From positions 2,170,001 to 2,234,000 of the forward strand of contig NZ_CP041764.1 in NCBI RefSeq assembly GCF_009817885.1: 64,000 bases of DNA. Direction: 5' to 3'. The DNA is from Serratia rhizosphaerae. Its GTDB lineage: Bacteria; Pseudomonadota; Gammaproteobacteria; Enterobacterales; Enterobacteriaceae. This document shows positions 13,258 through 21,828 of the stretch, piece after piece. The notes under the pieces are model-generated. The model saw only the letters and a list, made by a program, of their open reading frames with translations, was not told the origin of the DNA and ran no database searches. The position numbers and the translations under genes are program-made. How positions within the stretch are numbered: position 1 is the first letter of the stretch; every line of letters starts with the position of its first letter.

Positions 13258-14244
13258 ATGAACGATTCTGCGTTTAATTTTGATACCCTTTCTCCCGATC
13301 TGATTATGGCCGCATTAGAAGGGGTTGGTCTGCGCGTTGATTCCGGCCTGACGGCGCTCAACAGTTATGAAAACCGCGTTTATCAGTTTACCGATGAAGA
13401 ACGTCGTCGCTATGTGGTGAAGTTTTATCGTCCCGAGCGCTGGAACGCCGCGCAGATAGAGGAAGAACATCAGTTCTCGCTCGACCTGGCCAATGCCGAA
13501 GTGCCTGCGGTTGCACCGTTACGGCTGCAGGGGAAAACGTTACAGAGCTTCGGTGGCTTCTATTTTACCGTTTTCCCTAGCGTCGGCGGACGGCAGTATG
13601 AGATAGATAATCTCGATCAGCTGGAATGGGTAGGCCGCTTTTTGGGGCGCATCCACCAAACCGGCCGGGAAAAGCTGTTTGCCGAGCGTCCGACTATCGG
13701 CATTGAGGAGTACCTCACCGCCCCCAGAGAGATTCTGGCGAGCTGTGATTTGGTGCCGGCGGCACAGCGAGAGGCCTTCCTTGGCGCGACGGATACGTTG
13801 ATTCAGGCTATTAAGCAGAGTTGGCACCTGGACTGGCAACCGCTGCGTTTGCACGGTGATTGCCATCCGGGCAATATCCTGTGGCGCGATGGCCCGCTGT
13901 TCGTCGATCTTGACGATGCGCGTAATGGTCCTGCGGTGCAGGATCTTTGGATGCTGCTGCACGGTGAGCGTAGCGAGCAGCTGTTGCAGTTGGATGTATT
14001 GTTAGAAGCCTATGGCGAGTTTGCCGAGTTCGATCGACGTGAACTGGCGCTGATTGAGCCGTTACGTGCGATGCGCATGGTGTATTACCTGGCATGGGTG
14101 GCGCGTCGCTGGCAGGATCCTGCATTCCCAAGAAGTTTTCCGTGGATGGCGGAGTCTGATTTCTGGTTGTCTCAGACCGCGACATTTACTGAACAGGTTA
14201 AGCTGCTACAGGAACCTCCTCTGCAGCTGATGCCGATGTATTGA
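13258..14244 (+). CDS. srkA: Stress response kinase SrkA (RdoA/YihE)
   Basis: Ser/Thr-type kinase of the APH/choline-kinase fold that in E. coli counteracts stress-induced death linked to Cpx signalling and MazEF. 328 residues; catalytic loop LHGDCHPGNILW (Asp about 201) and metal-binding DLDDA about residue 217. ATG 13258 gives the E. coli length and N-terminus (MNDSAFNFDTL). An in-frame ATG at 13246 has a weak AGG 5 bases upstream, so four extra residues are possible. dsbA follows after 29 bases; in E. coli the two genes share a Cpx-controlled transcript. Confidence 0.93.
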   Translation: MNDSAFNFDTLSPDLIMAALEGVGLRVDSGLTALNSYENRVYQFTDEERRRYVVKFYRPERWNAAQIEEEHQFSLDLANAEVPAVAPLRLQGKTLQSFGGFYFTVFPSVGGRQYEIDNLDQLEWVGRFLGRIHQTGREKLFAERPTIGIEEYLTAPREILASCDLVPAAQREAFLGATDTLIQAIKQSWHLDWQPLRLHGDCHPGNILWRDGPLFVDLDDARNGPAVQDLWMLLHGERSEQLLQLDVLLEAYGEFAEFDRRELALIEPLRAMRMVYYLAWVARRWQDPAFPRSFPWMAESDFWLSQTATFTEQVKLLQEPPLQLMPMY

Positions 14245-14273
14245 AGATTTAACACAATGGAGAGTTTAGTCTT

Positions 14274-14897
14274 ATGAAAAAGATTTGGTTGGCGCTCGTT
14301 GGTATGGTTATGGCGTTTAGCGCCTCCGCCGCGCAGTTTAGCGATGGTACCCAGTATGTGACCCTGGATAAGCCGGTAACCGGTGAGCCGCAGGTACTGG
14401 AATTCTTCTCGTTCTACTGCCCGCACTGCTACCAGTTTGAAGAGGTTTACCATGTTTCAGATACGGTGAAAAAAGCACTGCCGGCGGGCACCAAAATGAC
14501 CAAGTACCACGTTGAGTTCCTGGGTCCAATGGGCAAACAGCTGACTCAGGCATGGGCCGTGGCGATGGCGCTGGGCGTGGAAGACAAGATCACCCAGCCA
14601 ATGTTTGAAGCGGTACAGAAAACTCAAACCGTGCAGACGCCGGACGATATTCGCAACGTGTTTGTGAAGGCGGGCGTGAAGGCAGAGGACTATGACGCGG
14701 CGCTGAACAGCTTTGTGGTGAAGTCTTTGGTCGTTCAACAGGAAAAAGCTGCGGAAGATCTGCAGCTGCGCGGTGTGCCAGCGGTATTTGTTAACGGTAA
14801 ATACATGGTTAAGAACGACGGTCTGGATACCAGCTCAATGGATGCATACGTGAAGCAGTTTGCTGACGTGGTTAAATTCCTGAGCGAAAAGAAATAA
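14274..14897 (+). CDS. dsbA: Periplasmic thiol:disulfide oxidase DsbA
   Basis: Introduces disulfide bonds into exported proteins and is re-oxidised by DsbB. 207 residues: a Sec signal peptide of 19 residues ending ASA, then a thioredoxin fold with an inserted helical domain. The active site CPHC is at residues 49-52 and the cis-proline is in the segment RGVPAVFVNG. The mature start AQFSDGTQY parallels the E. coli protein. It is downstream of srkA and ends at a hairpin shared with convergent yihG. Confidence 0.97.
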   Translation: MKKIWLALVGMVMAFSASAAQFSDGTQYVTLDKPVTGEPQVLEFFSFYCPHCYQFEEVYHVSDTVKKALPAGTKMTKYHVEFLGPMGKQLTQAWAVAMALGVEDKITQPMFEAVQKTQTVQTPDDIRNVFVKAGVKAEDYDAALNSFVVKSLVVQQEKAAEDLQLRGVPAVFVNGKYMVKNDGLDTSSMDAYVKQFADVVKFLSEKK

Positions 14898-14920
14898 CCT
14901 TTCCTTAATCCGAACGTTGC

Positions 14921-14946
14921 AACGCCGGTCATTGACCGGCGTTTTT
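14921..14946. terminator. Bidirectional terminator between dsbA and yihG
   Basis: ACGCCGGTC - ATT - GACCGGCGT followed by TTTTTC on the plus strand. The yihG stop codon (14929-14931) lies inside the hairpin. Confidence 0.82.
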
Positions 14947-15837
14947 CGTTTGGCGTTTTAGCTTATCCAATAAGCGGTCTTTTTCCTGCCAGAGCGTATT
15001 TAGCCAGAGCTGGAATTGCCGTTTATATTGTTTATCGTTGAAGTAATCGCCATGCAGGCTTTCATCGATAGGCAAGGTTTCAATGCGCACCACGATCCGC
15101 TTCAGGCGTCCGCAGAGCATGTCCAGAAACGGACGTTCGCTGTTATCCGGATAGTGCAGCGTAACGTTGAGTACTTTGTCGAACTGGCTGCCCAGCGCGC
15201 TGAGGGTAAAGGCGATGCCGGCGGCCTTTGGCGCCAGTAAATTGCGATAGGGCGAATTGGTTTTAATTTTTTTCGCTTCGGTAAAGCGGGATCCTTCCAC
15301 GAAATTGACGATGGTAGTCGGCCGCAGGCGAAATTTTTCGCAAGAGCGGCGGGTGGTTTCGATATCCTGGCCGCGCTTTTCCGGGTGCTTAAGTAAATAA
15401 GCGCGTGAATAGCGTTTCATAAACGGCATATCCAGCGCCCAGCAGGCCAGGCCGACAAAAGGCACCCAGGCGAGCTGCTGCTTAAGAAAGTATTTATTCA
15501 TCGGGGCATGATTGCGAAATAGCACGCACAGCACGACGATATCTGACCAGCTTTCATGGTTGCTGATCAGCAGATACCAGTTCTTGCGGCTTAATCCTTC
15601 TAACCCTTCAATATCCCAGCTAAGCTGCGGGTTGATGCGCAGCAGCAGAGCCAGCCCCTGGCACCAGCACCACATCATAAAATCTGCAAAGGTGGAAATA
15701 CCCCGCCAGATCGCCGGCACGGGAACCAATAGCTTTACAATACCGGCCAGCGTGATGGGAATAGAGCACAATACCGTCAACAGGATGGTCAATAAGGTAG
15801 AAATAATAAAAACAACAGGGGCTAACAATCTTGGCAT
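14929..15837 (-). CDS. yihG: Inner-membrane acyltransferase YihG (PlsC-like)
   Basis: 1-acyl-glycerol-3-phosphate acyltransferase-family enzyme: an N-terminal hydrophobic region (about residues 4-50), then the catalytic block NHESWSD (the HX4D motif) and the substrate motif FVEGSRFT. It resembles E. coli YihG throughout, which is regarded as a secondary phospholipid acyltransferase. The start is uncertain: ATG 15837 (MPRLLAPVV) matches the E. coli N-terminus but has no clear ribosome site, and ATG 15879 would add 14 residues. It is divergent from polA. Confidence 0.88.
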   Translation of the reverse strand: MPRLLAPVVFIISTLLTILLTVLCSIPITLAGIVKLLVPVPAIWRGISTFADFMMWCWCQGLALLLRINPQLSWDIEGLEGLSRKNWYLLISNHESWSDIVVLCVLFRNHAPMNKYFLKQQLAWVPFVGLACWALDMPFMKRYSRAYLLKHPEKRGQDIETTRRSCEKFRLRPTTIVNFVEGSRFTEAKKIKTNSPYRNLLAPKAAGIAFTLSALGSQFDKVLNVTLHYPDNSERPFLDMLCGRLKRIVVRIETLPIDESLHGDYFNDKQYKRQFQLWLNTLWQEKDRLLDKLKRQTKNAGQ

Positions 15838-16378
15838 GGTAATCGGTTGACGGTTAGTTGGATACAGCGTTGCAGGCATACGCTTTCGCGCGTGAAGGGC
15901 GCATTTTAGCAGAAATAGAGGGTGGAAAGCGCCCATAAAGCGTAACTGTTTTCTTTACTGTCGTGCGGGATTTTGTATGCGACCGCCTTCTCTGCGTTTT
16001 TTATGGCCGTAATTTGCTGCATTTTCGTGCAACTTTCTCAGTTTGTGCTAGGGTAATTGAGGCGCCGAATTTGATTAACGGCGTGCGGAACAACGCGTGT
16101 AACTTATATCCACAAATCTCAAAAAATGAAAATTATGGCGGCTAAGCGATACTTACCATAAAGAGCCATGATTTTATTGGCTTTTTTATTTTTTATTATA
16201 ACAATTAACCCATTGTTATAATTCATTCTCTTTTCTATGCACAAAGTTATCCACAGGAGCGATCCTGCGGATCGCTTTGCAAAAGGCGATCATTTTTCAT
16301 CGTAATGCGCGCTAAGGATCGTCTCCGACGGCCAGCTATGGCATCCTTACCGTAAGTCCATCATCAAAAAGAAACGCT
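15838..16378 (+). promoter_or_regulatory. yihG-polA intergenic region with DnaA-box-like sites
   Basis: About 540 bases without a convincing gene. TTATCCACA at 16247-16255 is a perfect DnaA box on the plus strand; ATATCCACA at 16106-16114 is a one-mismatch copy in the same orientation. E. coli polA is reported to be stimulated by DnaA through upstream boxes, so a similar role is inferred. A weak AGCCA/TGGCT hairpin followed by T-rich sequence lies near 16160-16190; its meaning is unknown. Confidence 0.55.
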
Positions 16379-19177
16379 ATGGCCCAGATTGCTGAAAACC
16401 CTTTGATCCTGGTAGATGGTTCCTCTTACCTCTATCGTGCCTATCATGCCTTCCCGCCGCTGACCAACTCTGCCGGTGAACCGACCGGCGCCATGTACGG
16501 CGTGCTGAATATGTTGCGCAGTCTGCTGCAGCAGTACGCGCCAACCCATGTGGCGGTAGTGTTCGATGCCAAAGGCAAAACTTTCCGCGATGAATTGTTC
16601 GCGGAGTACAAGTCCCACCGCCCGCCAATGCCTGACGATCTGCGTGCGCAGATCGAGCCTTTACACCGCATGGTCAAAGCGATGGGTCTGCCGCTGCTGG
16701 TGACGCCGGGCGTTGAGGCTGATGATGTCATAGGCACGCTGGCGCTGCAGGCGGAAAAAGCCGGCCATGCCGTTTTGATCAGCACCGGCGATAAAGATAT
16801 GGCGCAGCTGGTCACGCCAAACGTTACGCTGATCAACACCATGAACAACACCATTCTGGGGCCGCAGGAAGTGTGTGATAAATACGGCATTCCGCCGGAA
16901 TTGATCATTGATTTCCTGGCGCTGATGGGCGATTCCTCCGATAACATCCCCGGCGTACCGGGCGTGGGTGAGAAAACGGCACAGGCGCTGCTGCAAGGGC
17001 TGGGCGGTCTGGATACGCTGTATGCCAATCTGGACAGCATTGCGACCCTGAGCTTCCGCGGCGCCAAAACCATGGCCGCCAAGCTGGAACAGAACAAAGA
17101 GGTGGCTTACCTCTCCTATCAGCTGGCGACCATCAAAACCGATGTTGAGCTGGAGGTGAGCTGCAGCGAACTGAACGTCTTGCCGCCGGATGTCGATCAG
17201 CTGCATCAGATGTTCAAGCAGTATGAGTTCAAACGTTGGCTGGCGGACGTTGAGTCCGGCACCTGGCTGCAGGGTAAAAAAGGCGGCGCCAAGGCAGCCA
17301 GCGCGGCAAAATCATCCGGCGCAGCGGCGGAGACGCCAAAAGCCGCGGCGGAAGCCAAACTGTCGCAGGATGGCTATGTCACCATCCTGGATGAAAAAAC
17401 GTTTGCCGAATGGCTGGAACGGCTGAAAAAAGCCGAGCTGTTCGCCTTCGATACCGAAACCGACGGCCTGGATACGCAGAGTGCGAACCTGATTGGCCTG
17501 TCGTTCGCGATTGAGCCCGGCATTGCCGCTTATCTGCCGGTGGCACATGACTATCTGGATGCGCCGGAGCAGCTGGATCGCGCTTATGTGCTGGAAACGC
17601 TAAAACCGTTGCTGGAAGATGAGAAAGCGCTGAAAGTCGGCCAGAATCTGAAGTTCGACAAGAGCCTGCTGGCGCGGTATGACATCAATCTGCGCGGTAT
17701 CGCTTATGACACCATGCTGGAATCCTACGTTCTGGACAGCGTCGGCGGCCGTCATGATATGGACAGCCTGGCCGATCGTTATCTCGGCCATAAAACCGTC
17801 ACCTTTGAAGAGATTGCCGGCAAAGGCAAGAATCAGCTGACATTCAATCAGATTGCATTGGAGCAGGCGGCACCGTACGCGGCAGAAGATGCGGACGTCA
17901 CTCTGCAGCTGCATTTGGCCATGTGGCCGAAACTGAAAGAGAGTGACGGCCAGCGCAAGGTGTTCAGCGAGATTGAAATGCCGTTACTGCCGGTGCTTTC
18001 CCGTATCGAGCGTACCGGCGTGCTGATCGATCAGCATATTCTGGCGACCCACTCACAGGAACTGACCAAGCGGCTGGCCGAGCTGGAAACACAGGCGCAC
18101 GAGCTGGCGGAAGAGCCGTTTAACCTGGCATCGACCAAGCAGCTGCAGGCGATTTTGTATGAGAAGCAAAAACTGCCGGTGTTGAAAAAGACGCCGGGAG
18201 GCGCGCCGTCGACCAATGAGGAAGTGCTGGCCGAGCTGGCGCTGGACTACCCGCTGCCAAAAGTGATTCTGGAATATCGCGGACTGGCGAAGCTGAAGTC
18301 CACCTATACCGACAAGCTGCCGCAGATGATCAATCCGGTCAGCGGTCGGGTGCACACCTCGTACCATCAGGCGGTGACCGCTACCGGCCGGCTGTCATCA
18401 AGCGATCCGAACCTGCAGAACATCCCGGTGCGTAATGAGGAAGGGCGGCGTATTCGCCAGGCGTTTATCGCGCCGAAGGGATACCGCATTCTGGCTGCCG
18501 ACTACTCACAGATTGAGCTGCGTATTATGGCGCATCTGTCGCAGGATGAGGGGCTGCTGAAAGCCTTTGCCGCCGGTGAGGACATTCACCGGGCTACGGC
18601 TGCCGAGGTCTTTGGCGTGCCGTTGGATAAGGTCACCAGTGAACAGCGCCGTAGCGCGAAGGCGATCAACTTCGGCCTGATCTACGGCATGAGCGCCTTT
18701 GGTCTGGCGCGTCAGCTGGGGATCCCGCGTAATGAAGCGCAGCGCTATATGGATCTCTATTTTGAGCGCTATCCTGGCGTGCTGGATTATATGGAGCGTA
18801 CGCGTCAGCAGGCTTCCGAGCAGGGGTTCGTCAGCACGCTGGATGGCCGCCGGCTCTATCTGCCCGATGTGCGTTCCAGCAACGGTATGCGCCGTAAGGC
18901 AGCGGAGCGTGCGGCGATCAATGCGCCGATGCAGGGCACCGCGGCCGATATCATCAAACGCGCGATGATTGCCATGGATAGCTGGCTGCTGGAACAGAAG
19001 GAGCCGCAGGTGCGTATGATCATGCAGGTGCACGATGAACTGGTGTTTGAAGTACACGAATCGGTGCTGGAAGAAGCCAGCCAGCGCATTCGCGATCTGA
19101 TGGAAAGTAGTATGACGCTGGCGGTGCCGCTAAAAGTGGACGTAGGCACCGGGAATAACTGGGAAGAAGCGCATTAA
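16379..19177 (+). CDS. polA: DNA polymerase I
   Basis: Repair and lagging-strand polymerase that replaces RNA primers. 932 residues (928 in E. coli). Domains in order: 5'-nuclease about 1-300 (for example DKDMAQLV and the helix-hairpin-helix GVPGVGEKTA), an Ala/Lys-rich linker about 300-325 that varies from E. coli, a 3'-5' exonuclease with catalytic FDTETDG near 355, and the polymerase with motif A DYSQIELR near 707, the O-helix RRSAKAINFGLIYG and motif C VHDELVFE near 883. All catalytic residues are present, so it should be fully active including proofreading. Followed by spf, as in E. coli. Confidence 0.98.
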   Translation: MAQIAENPLILVDGSSYLYRAYHAFPPLTNSAGEPTGAMYGVLNMLRSLLQQYAPTHVAVVFDAKGKTFRDELFAEYKSHRPPMPDDLRAQIEPLHRMVKAMGLPLLVTPGVEADDVIGTLALQAEKAGHAVLISTGDKDMAQLVTPNVTLINTMNNTILGPQEVCDKYGIPPELIIDFLALMGDSSDNIPGVPGVGEKTAQALLQGLGGLDTLYANLDSIATLSFRGAKTMAAKLEQNKEVAYLSYQLATIKTDVELEVSCSELNVLPPDVDQLHQMFKQYEFKRWLADVESGTWLQGKKGGAKAASAAKSSGAAAETPKAAAEAKLSQDGYVTILDEKTFAEWLERLKKAELFAFDTETDGLDTQSANLIGLSFAIEPGIAAYLPVAHDYLDAPEQLDRAYVLETLKPLLEDEKALKVGQNLKFDKSLLARYDINLRGIAYDTMLESYVLDSVGGRHDMDSLADRYLGHKTVTFEEIAGKGKNQLTFNQIALEQAAPYAAEDADVTLQLHLAMWPKLKESDGQRKVFSEIEMPLLPVLSRIERTGVLIDQHILATHSQELTKRLAELETQAHELAEEPFNLASTKQLQAILYEKQKLPVLKKTPGGAPSTNEEVLAELALDYPLPKVILEYRGLAKLKSTYTDKLPQMINPVSGRVHTSYHQAVTATGRLSSSDPNLQNIPVRNEEGRRIRQAFIAPKGYRILAADYSQIELRIMAHLSQDEGLLKAFAAGEDIHRATAAEVFGVPLDKVTSEQRRSAKAINFGLIYGMSAFGLARQLGIPRNEAQRYMDLYFERYPGVLDYMERTRQQASEQGFVSTLDGRRLYLPDVRSSNGMRRKAAERAAINAPMQGTAADIIKRAMIAMDSWLLEQKEPQVRMIMQVHDELVFEVHESVLEEASQRIRDLMESSMTLAVPLKVDVGTGNNWEEAH

Positions 19178-19317
19178 TTACGCAACTGTCCGAACGTTGC
19201 GCTAAACGGCGAAAAACCCAGCTATTTTCGTAATTTAGCTACATGATACGGCGATTGTTTCCGCAACATCGCCGTTATTCCCCCCTTCTTGCTGTAACTA
19301 AACTACAGAAAATTCTT

Positions 19318-19344
19318 TTGCCTCGTGAAAAAATGATGTAAAGT
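19318..19344 (+). promoter_or_regulatory. Probable spf promoter
   Basis: -35-like TTGCCT (19318-19323) and -10-like TAAAGT (19339-19344), ending 7 bases before the first base of Spot 42. The 15-base spacer is short, fitting a regulated promoter. In E. coli it is repressed by CRP-cAMP; I could not identify a good CRP site here. Confidence 0.55.
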
Positions 19345-19351
19345 TACAGGC

Positions 19352-19460
19352 GTAGGGTACAGAGGTAAGATGTTCTATCTTTCAGACCTTTTACTTCACG
19401 TAATCGGATTTGGCTGAATATTAGCCGCCCCAGTCAGTATTGACTGGGGCGTTTTTTATT
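19352..19460 (+). ncRNA. spf: Spot 42 small RNA
   Basis: 109 bases almost identical to E. coli Spot 42 from GTAGGGTACAGAGGTAAGA to the terminator CCCCAGTCAGTATTGACTGGGG plus T run. Hfq-dependent regulator that in E. coli represses galK and other carbon-metabolism genes when glucose is present. The position between polA and engB is the conserved one. The unstructured pairing segments around 19356-19400 are conserved, so the same target classes are likely. Confidence 0.96.
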
Positions 19461-19611
19461 GTAAAAACAATAAGATTTACAATTTTCTATGCCGACTTTA
19501 CGTGGCGCCTCGCAACCCTCATCCGCCGCAAATCATTATTTTCCCGTCATAACTTTTTCTGATGATTTTTGGTCAGATCTGTAATTAGATAACAAAACCT
19601 TCTGACGCGAT

Positions 19612-19637
19612 CAAAAAAGGGCCCGCTGACGGACCCT
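19612..19637 (-). terminator. engB terminator
   Basis: On the minus strand AAGGGTCCG - TCA - GCGGGCCCTT followed by TTTTTTG; one G:U pair in the stem. It lies just after the engB stop. Confidence 0.8.
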
Positions 19638-19659
19638 TGTTATCATGTGGCCTGCGGTG

Positions 19660-20310
19660 TTACTCGCCGCCGATATCATCTTCTTCCGGCAGAACTTCCG
19701 GCGGGATTTCGTTGAACCAGGTGTTCAGTTTCTGGCTCAGCTTATCGACGCCCAGTTTTTTCAGTGAAGAGAACGGCTCGACCTGGACATCGCCCATAAA
19801 TGCCAGTACTGCCTCACGCACCATGTTGACCTGCGCTTTGCGCGCGCCGGAAGCCAGCTTGTCGGCTTTGGTCAGCAGCACCAGAACCGGCGTACCGACA
19901 TCCACCGCCCACTGAATCATTTGCTGGTCGAGATCTTTGAGCGGATGGCGGATATCCATCAGCACGACCAGCCCTTTCAGGCTATTGCGCATTTGCAGGT
20001 ATTCACCCAGCGCACGCTGCCATTTACGCTTCATCTCTTCCGGCACTTCGGCATAGCCATAACCCGGCAGATCGACCAGACGGATGCCGTCTTCTACTTC
20101 AAACAGGTTGATAAGCTGGGTGCGTCCCGGGGTTTTACTGGTGCGCGCCAGGCCCTTCTGGTTAGTCAGCGTATTCAGCGCGCTGGACTTGCCGGCGTTA
20201 GAGCGGCCGGCGAAGGCCACTTCGATCCCTGCATCCGGCGGCAGATGGCGGATGTCGGGCGCACTGGTGACGAAATGGGTCATGTGGTAGTTGTAATTTT
20301 TGCTGGTCAA
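19660..20310 (-). CDS. engB: Ribosome biogenesis GTPase EngB (YihA/YsxC), TTG start
   Basis: Essential GTPase that assists 50S subunit assembly. 216 residues with P-loop GRSNAGKSS (35-43), switch-region TPGRTQLIN and DLPGYGYA, and specificity motif TKADK. The predicted start is TTG 20310, giving MTSKNYNYHMTHF, parallel to the E. coli N-terminus; a GGAG lies about 10 bases upstream. The internal ATG at residue 10 would shorten the family N-terminus. The protein ends in an acidic tail typical of enterobacterial EngB. Confidence 0.94.
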   Translation of the reverse strand: MTSKNYNYHMTHFVTSAPDIRHLPPDAGIEVAFAGRSNAGKSSALNTLTNQKGLARTSKTPGRTQLINLFEVEDGIRLVDLPGYGYAEVPEEMKRKWQRALGEYLQMRNSLKGLVVLMDIRHPLKDLDQQMIQWAVDVGTPVLVLLTKADKLASGARKAQVNMVREAVLAFMGDVQVEPFSSLKKLGVDKLSQKLNTWFNEIPPEVLPEEDDIGGE

Positions 20311-20571
20311 AATGTTTCGTCTCCAAGTGAAGAAGGGCTTTCTGGTGGGCGATTATAACTGCATCAGCGTGAAAAAGGGGCGCTTTCTCCGATTTTCAGC
20401 CTTAGAGCGGCGATTTTCCACCGGTAAAGCGGCATCGTCGTGTAAGACATTTGCCATTCCAACAGAGGGATATATCGCTTTATTTATCGACCATAAATAC
20501 ATATTTTTTTTAAAAACAAAAAGTTGTTTTCTGTCGGATGCAAATGGTCCGCGTAATGCGCTGTGAGTACC

Positions 20572-20599
20572 TTGAGCGCGGGCGTAATCCGCGTAAAGT
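20572..20599 (+). promoter_or_regulatory. Candidate csrC promoter
   Basis: -35-like TTGAGC (20572-20577) and -10-like TAAAGT (20594-20599), spacer 16. All 22 GGA motifs of the RNA begin just downstream (first at about 20612). About 130 bases upstream, TGTAAGACAT at 20441 resembles a half-site of the UvrY (BarA/UvrY) operator; this is weak evidence. Confidence 0.45.
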
Positions 20600-20605
20600 A
20601 GCGTC

Positions 20606-20977
20606 CAACGCAGGATGTGAAGGAATCAGGAACGTTCAGGATGGACGAAAAACCTCAGGGAGCGCACAGGAAGTGCGATGAGTGACAGGATGACTTCAAA
20701 CGGCGTTGGCTTGTTCGCTTAGGATTAGTGAACGACACAAGGATGGTGAAGTATTAGCAGTCGGATGCTCGCGGGACGCGCGCTCAGGATGAGCGGATAC
20801 GAAAGGATTGCGTACAGGGATGATTTTTCTTTCCAGGATGAAGGGCTAAATTGCAGGGAATGCGCTGATAGCAGAAGGAAAGACCGGGATGTTGAGTGTG
20901 CGCATGGAGTGCGTAGCAGGAATATCCTTTGTATGAAGGTATGAAATAGGCGACAGGTTTAACCTGTCGCCTTTTTT
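20606..20977 (+). ncRNA. csrC: CsrC-type small RNA, CsrA-sequestering (long variant)
   Basis: Lies between engB and yihI exactly where E. coli csrC lies and ends in a near-identical terminator: AGGCGACAGGTT - TAACCTGTCGCCT plus T run (20948-20977). By eye the segment holds 22 GGA trinucleotides, many as CAGGA or CAGGGA, separated by 5-25 bases; this is the pattern of RNAs that titrate the translational regulator CsrA. No long ORF is present. The body diverges from E. coli CsrC and is clearly longer (about 372 against about 245 bases). The 5' end is inferred from the candidate promoter and from the first GGA motifs. Confidence 0.88.
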
Positions 20978-21047
20978 ATTTGTCTGCTTTCTGCTAGATT
21001 CCGCCGCAATTCTATACTGAATCTACATACACCTAAGAGCATATGCC

Positions 21048-21593
21048 ATGAACCAATCATCAAAAGCGCCCCGCGGCAAAGCGGCGACGTCAAAAGCGAA
21101 AAAGAAAAGTCGTGTTGAGCTTGATATGGAAGCTCGCGAGCGTAAGCGCCTGAAAAAACGCCGTGGCCATGCTTCCGGTTCACGCACCCAGGTTGAAAAC
21201 GCCAAGCAAAAGAAATCAGGAGCCGGAGATGTGAAAGATCCGCGCATCGGCAGCAAAACGCCGGTGCCATTGCTGGTGGAAGCGCAAGCCAATGTCAAAC
21301 CGCAGACGAAGCCCAAGGCCGAAGTGAAGCCGCGCCTGTCGCCGGAAGAAGAGCTGGCGAAGCTGGAAAATGATGAGCGTCTGGATGCGCTGTTGGATCG
21401 CATTGACGACGGCGACAAGCTGACCGGCGAAGAGCAGGCTTACGTCGATCAAACGCTGGATCGCATCGATGCGCTGATGGCGCAGCTGGGCATCGAGCTG
21501 GGCGACGACGACGATGACATCGATGAAGAAGAGGAAAAACAGGAAGATATCCTGAAACTGCTGAAAAGCGGCGGTCCGAAAAACGCGCGCTAA
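21048..21593 (+). CDS. yihI: Der GTPase-activating protein YihI
   Basis: Activates the GTPase of Der (EngA) and thus tunes late 50S assembly. 181 residues (169 in E. coli): a very basic N-terminus (Lys/Arg-rich, about 1-60), the conserved core KDPRIGSKTPVPLL, and an acidic C-terminus with runs of Asp and Glu (DDDDDIDEEEE). Highly charged and likely flexible at both ends. It follows csrC and precedes a small ORF and hemN. Confidence 0.92.
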   Translation: MNQSSKAPRGKAATSKAKKKSRVELDMEARERKRLKKRRGHASGSRTQVENAKQKKSGAGDVKDPRIGSKTPVPLLVEAQANVKPQTKPKAEVKPRLSPEEELAKLENDERLDALLDRIDDGDKLTGEEQAYVDQTLDRIDALMAQLGIELGDDDDDIDEEEEKQEDILKLLKSGGPKNAR

Positions 21594-21599
21594 CCGGTT

Positions 21600-21776
21600 A
21601 TGTGGCCAATTCTGCTAATAGCCCTACTGTTAACATGTTATCTGCTGTGGTTATTCGGTAAACTATGGCGGCTGTCGAGGCGCAAAGCGCGCCTTCGCAG
21701 CGCTTCCGTGGCCAGACAGCAACGACAATTGCCCATTTCCCGGCCCGGCAGAAAACGTAAACCCAAGGGGTTCTGA
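21600..21776 (+). CDS. Small membrane-anchored basic protein (hypothetical)
   Basis: 58 codons, ATG 21600 to TGA 21776, 6 bases after the yihI stop. The protein starts with one hydrophobic segment (ILLIALLLTCYLLWLFG) and continues as a strongly basic tail rich in Arg and Lys (RRKARLR, PGRKRKPKGF). By the positive-inside rule the tail would be cytoplasmic. No good ribosome site was seen, so translation may be coupled to yihI. I do not recognise a family and recall no equivalent at this place in E. coli K-12; it may be a shortened DUF2489-type protein, but that is a guess. Real coding status is moderately likely. Confidence 0.5.
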   Translation: MWPILLIALLLTCYLLWLFGKLWRLSRRKARLRSASVARQQRQLPISRPGRKRKPKGF

Positions 21777-21828
21777 GCCGTGGCGCCCGCCGCCCGCTAC
21801 GCCTTGGGGCGATCGGAAGGAGTGAGCA

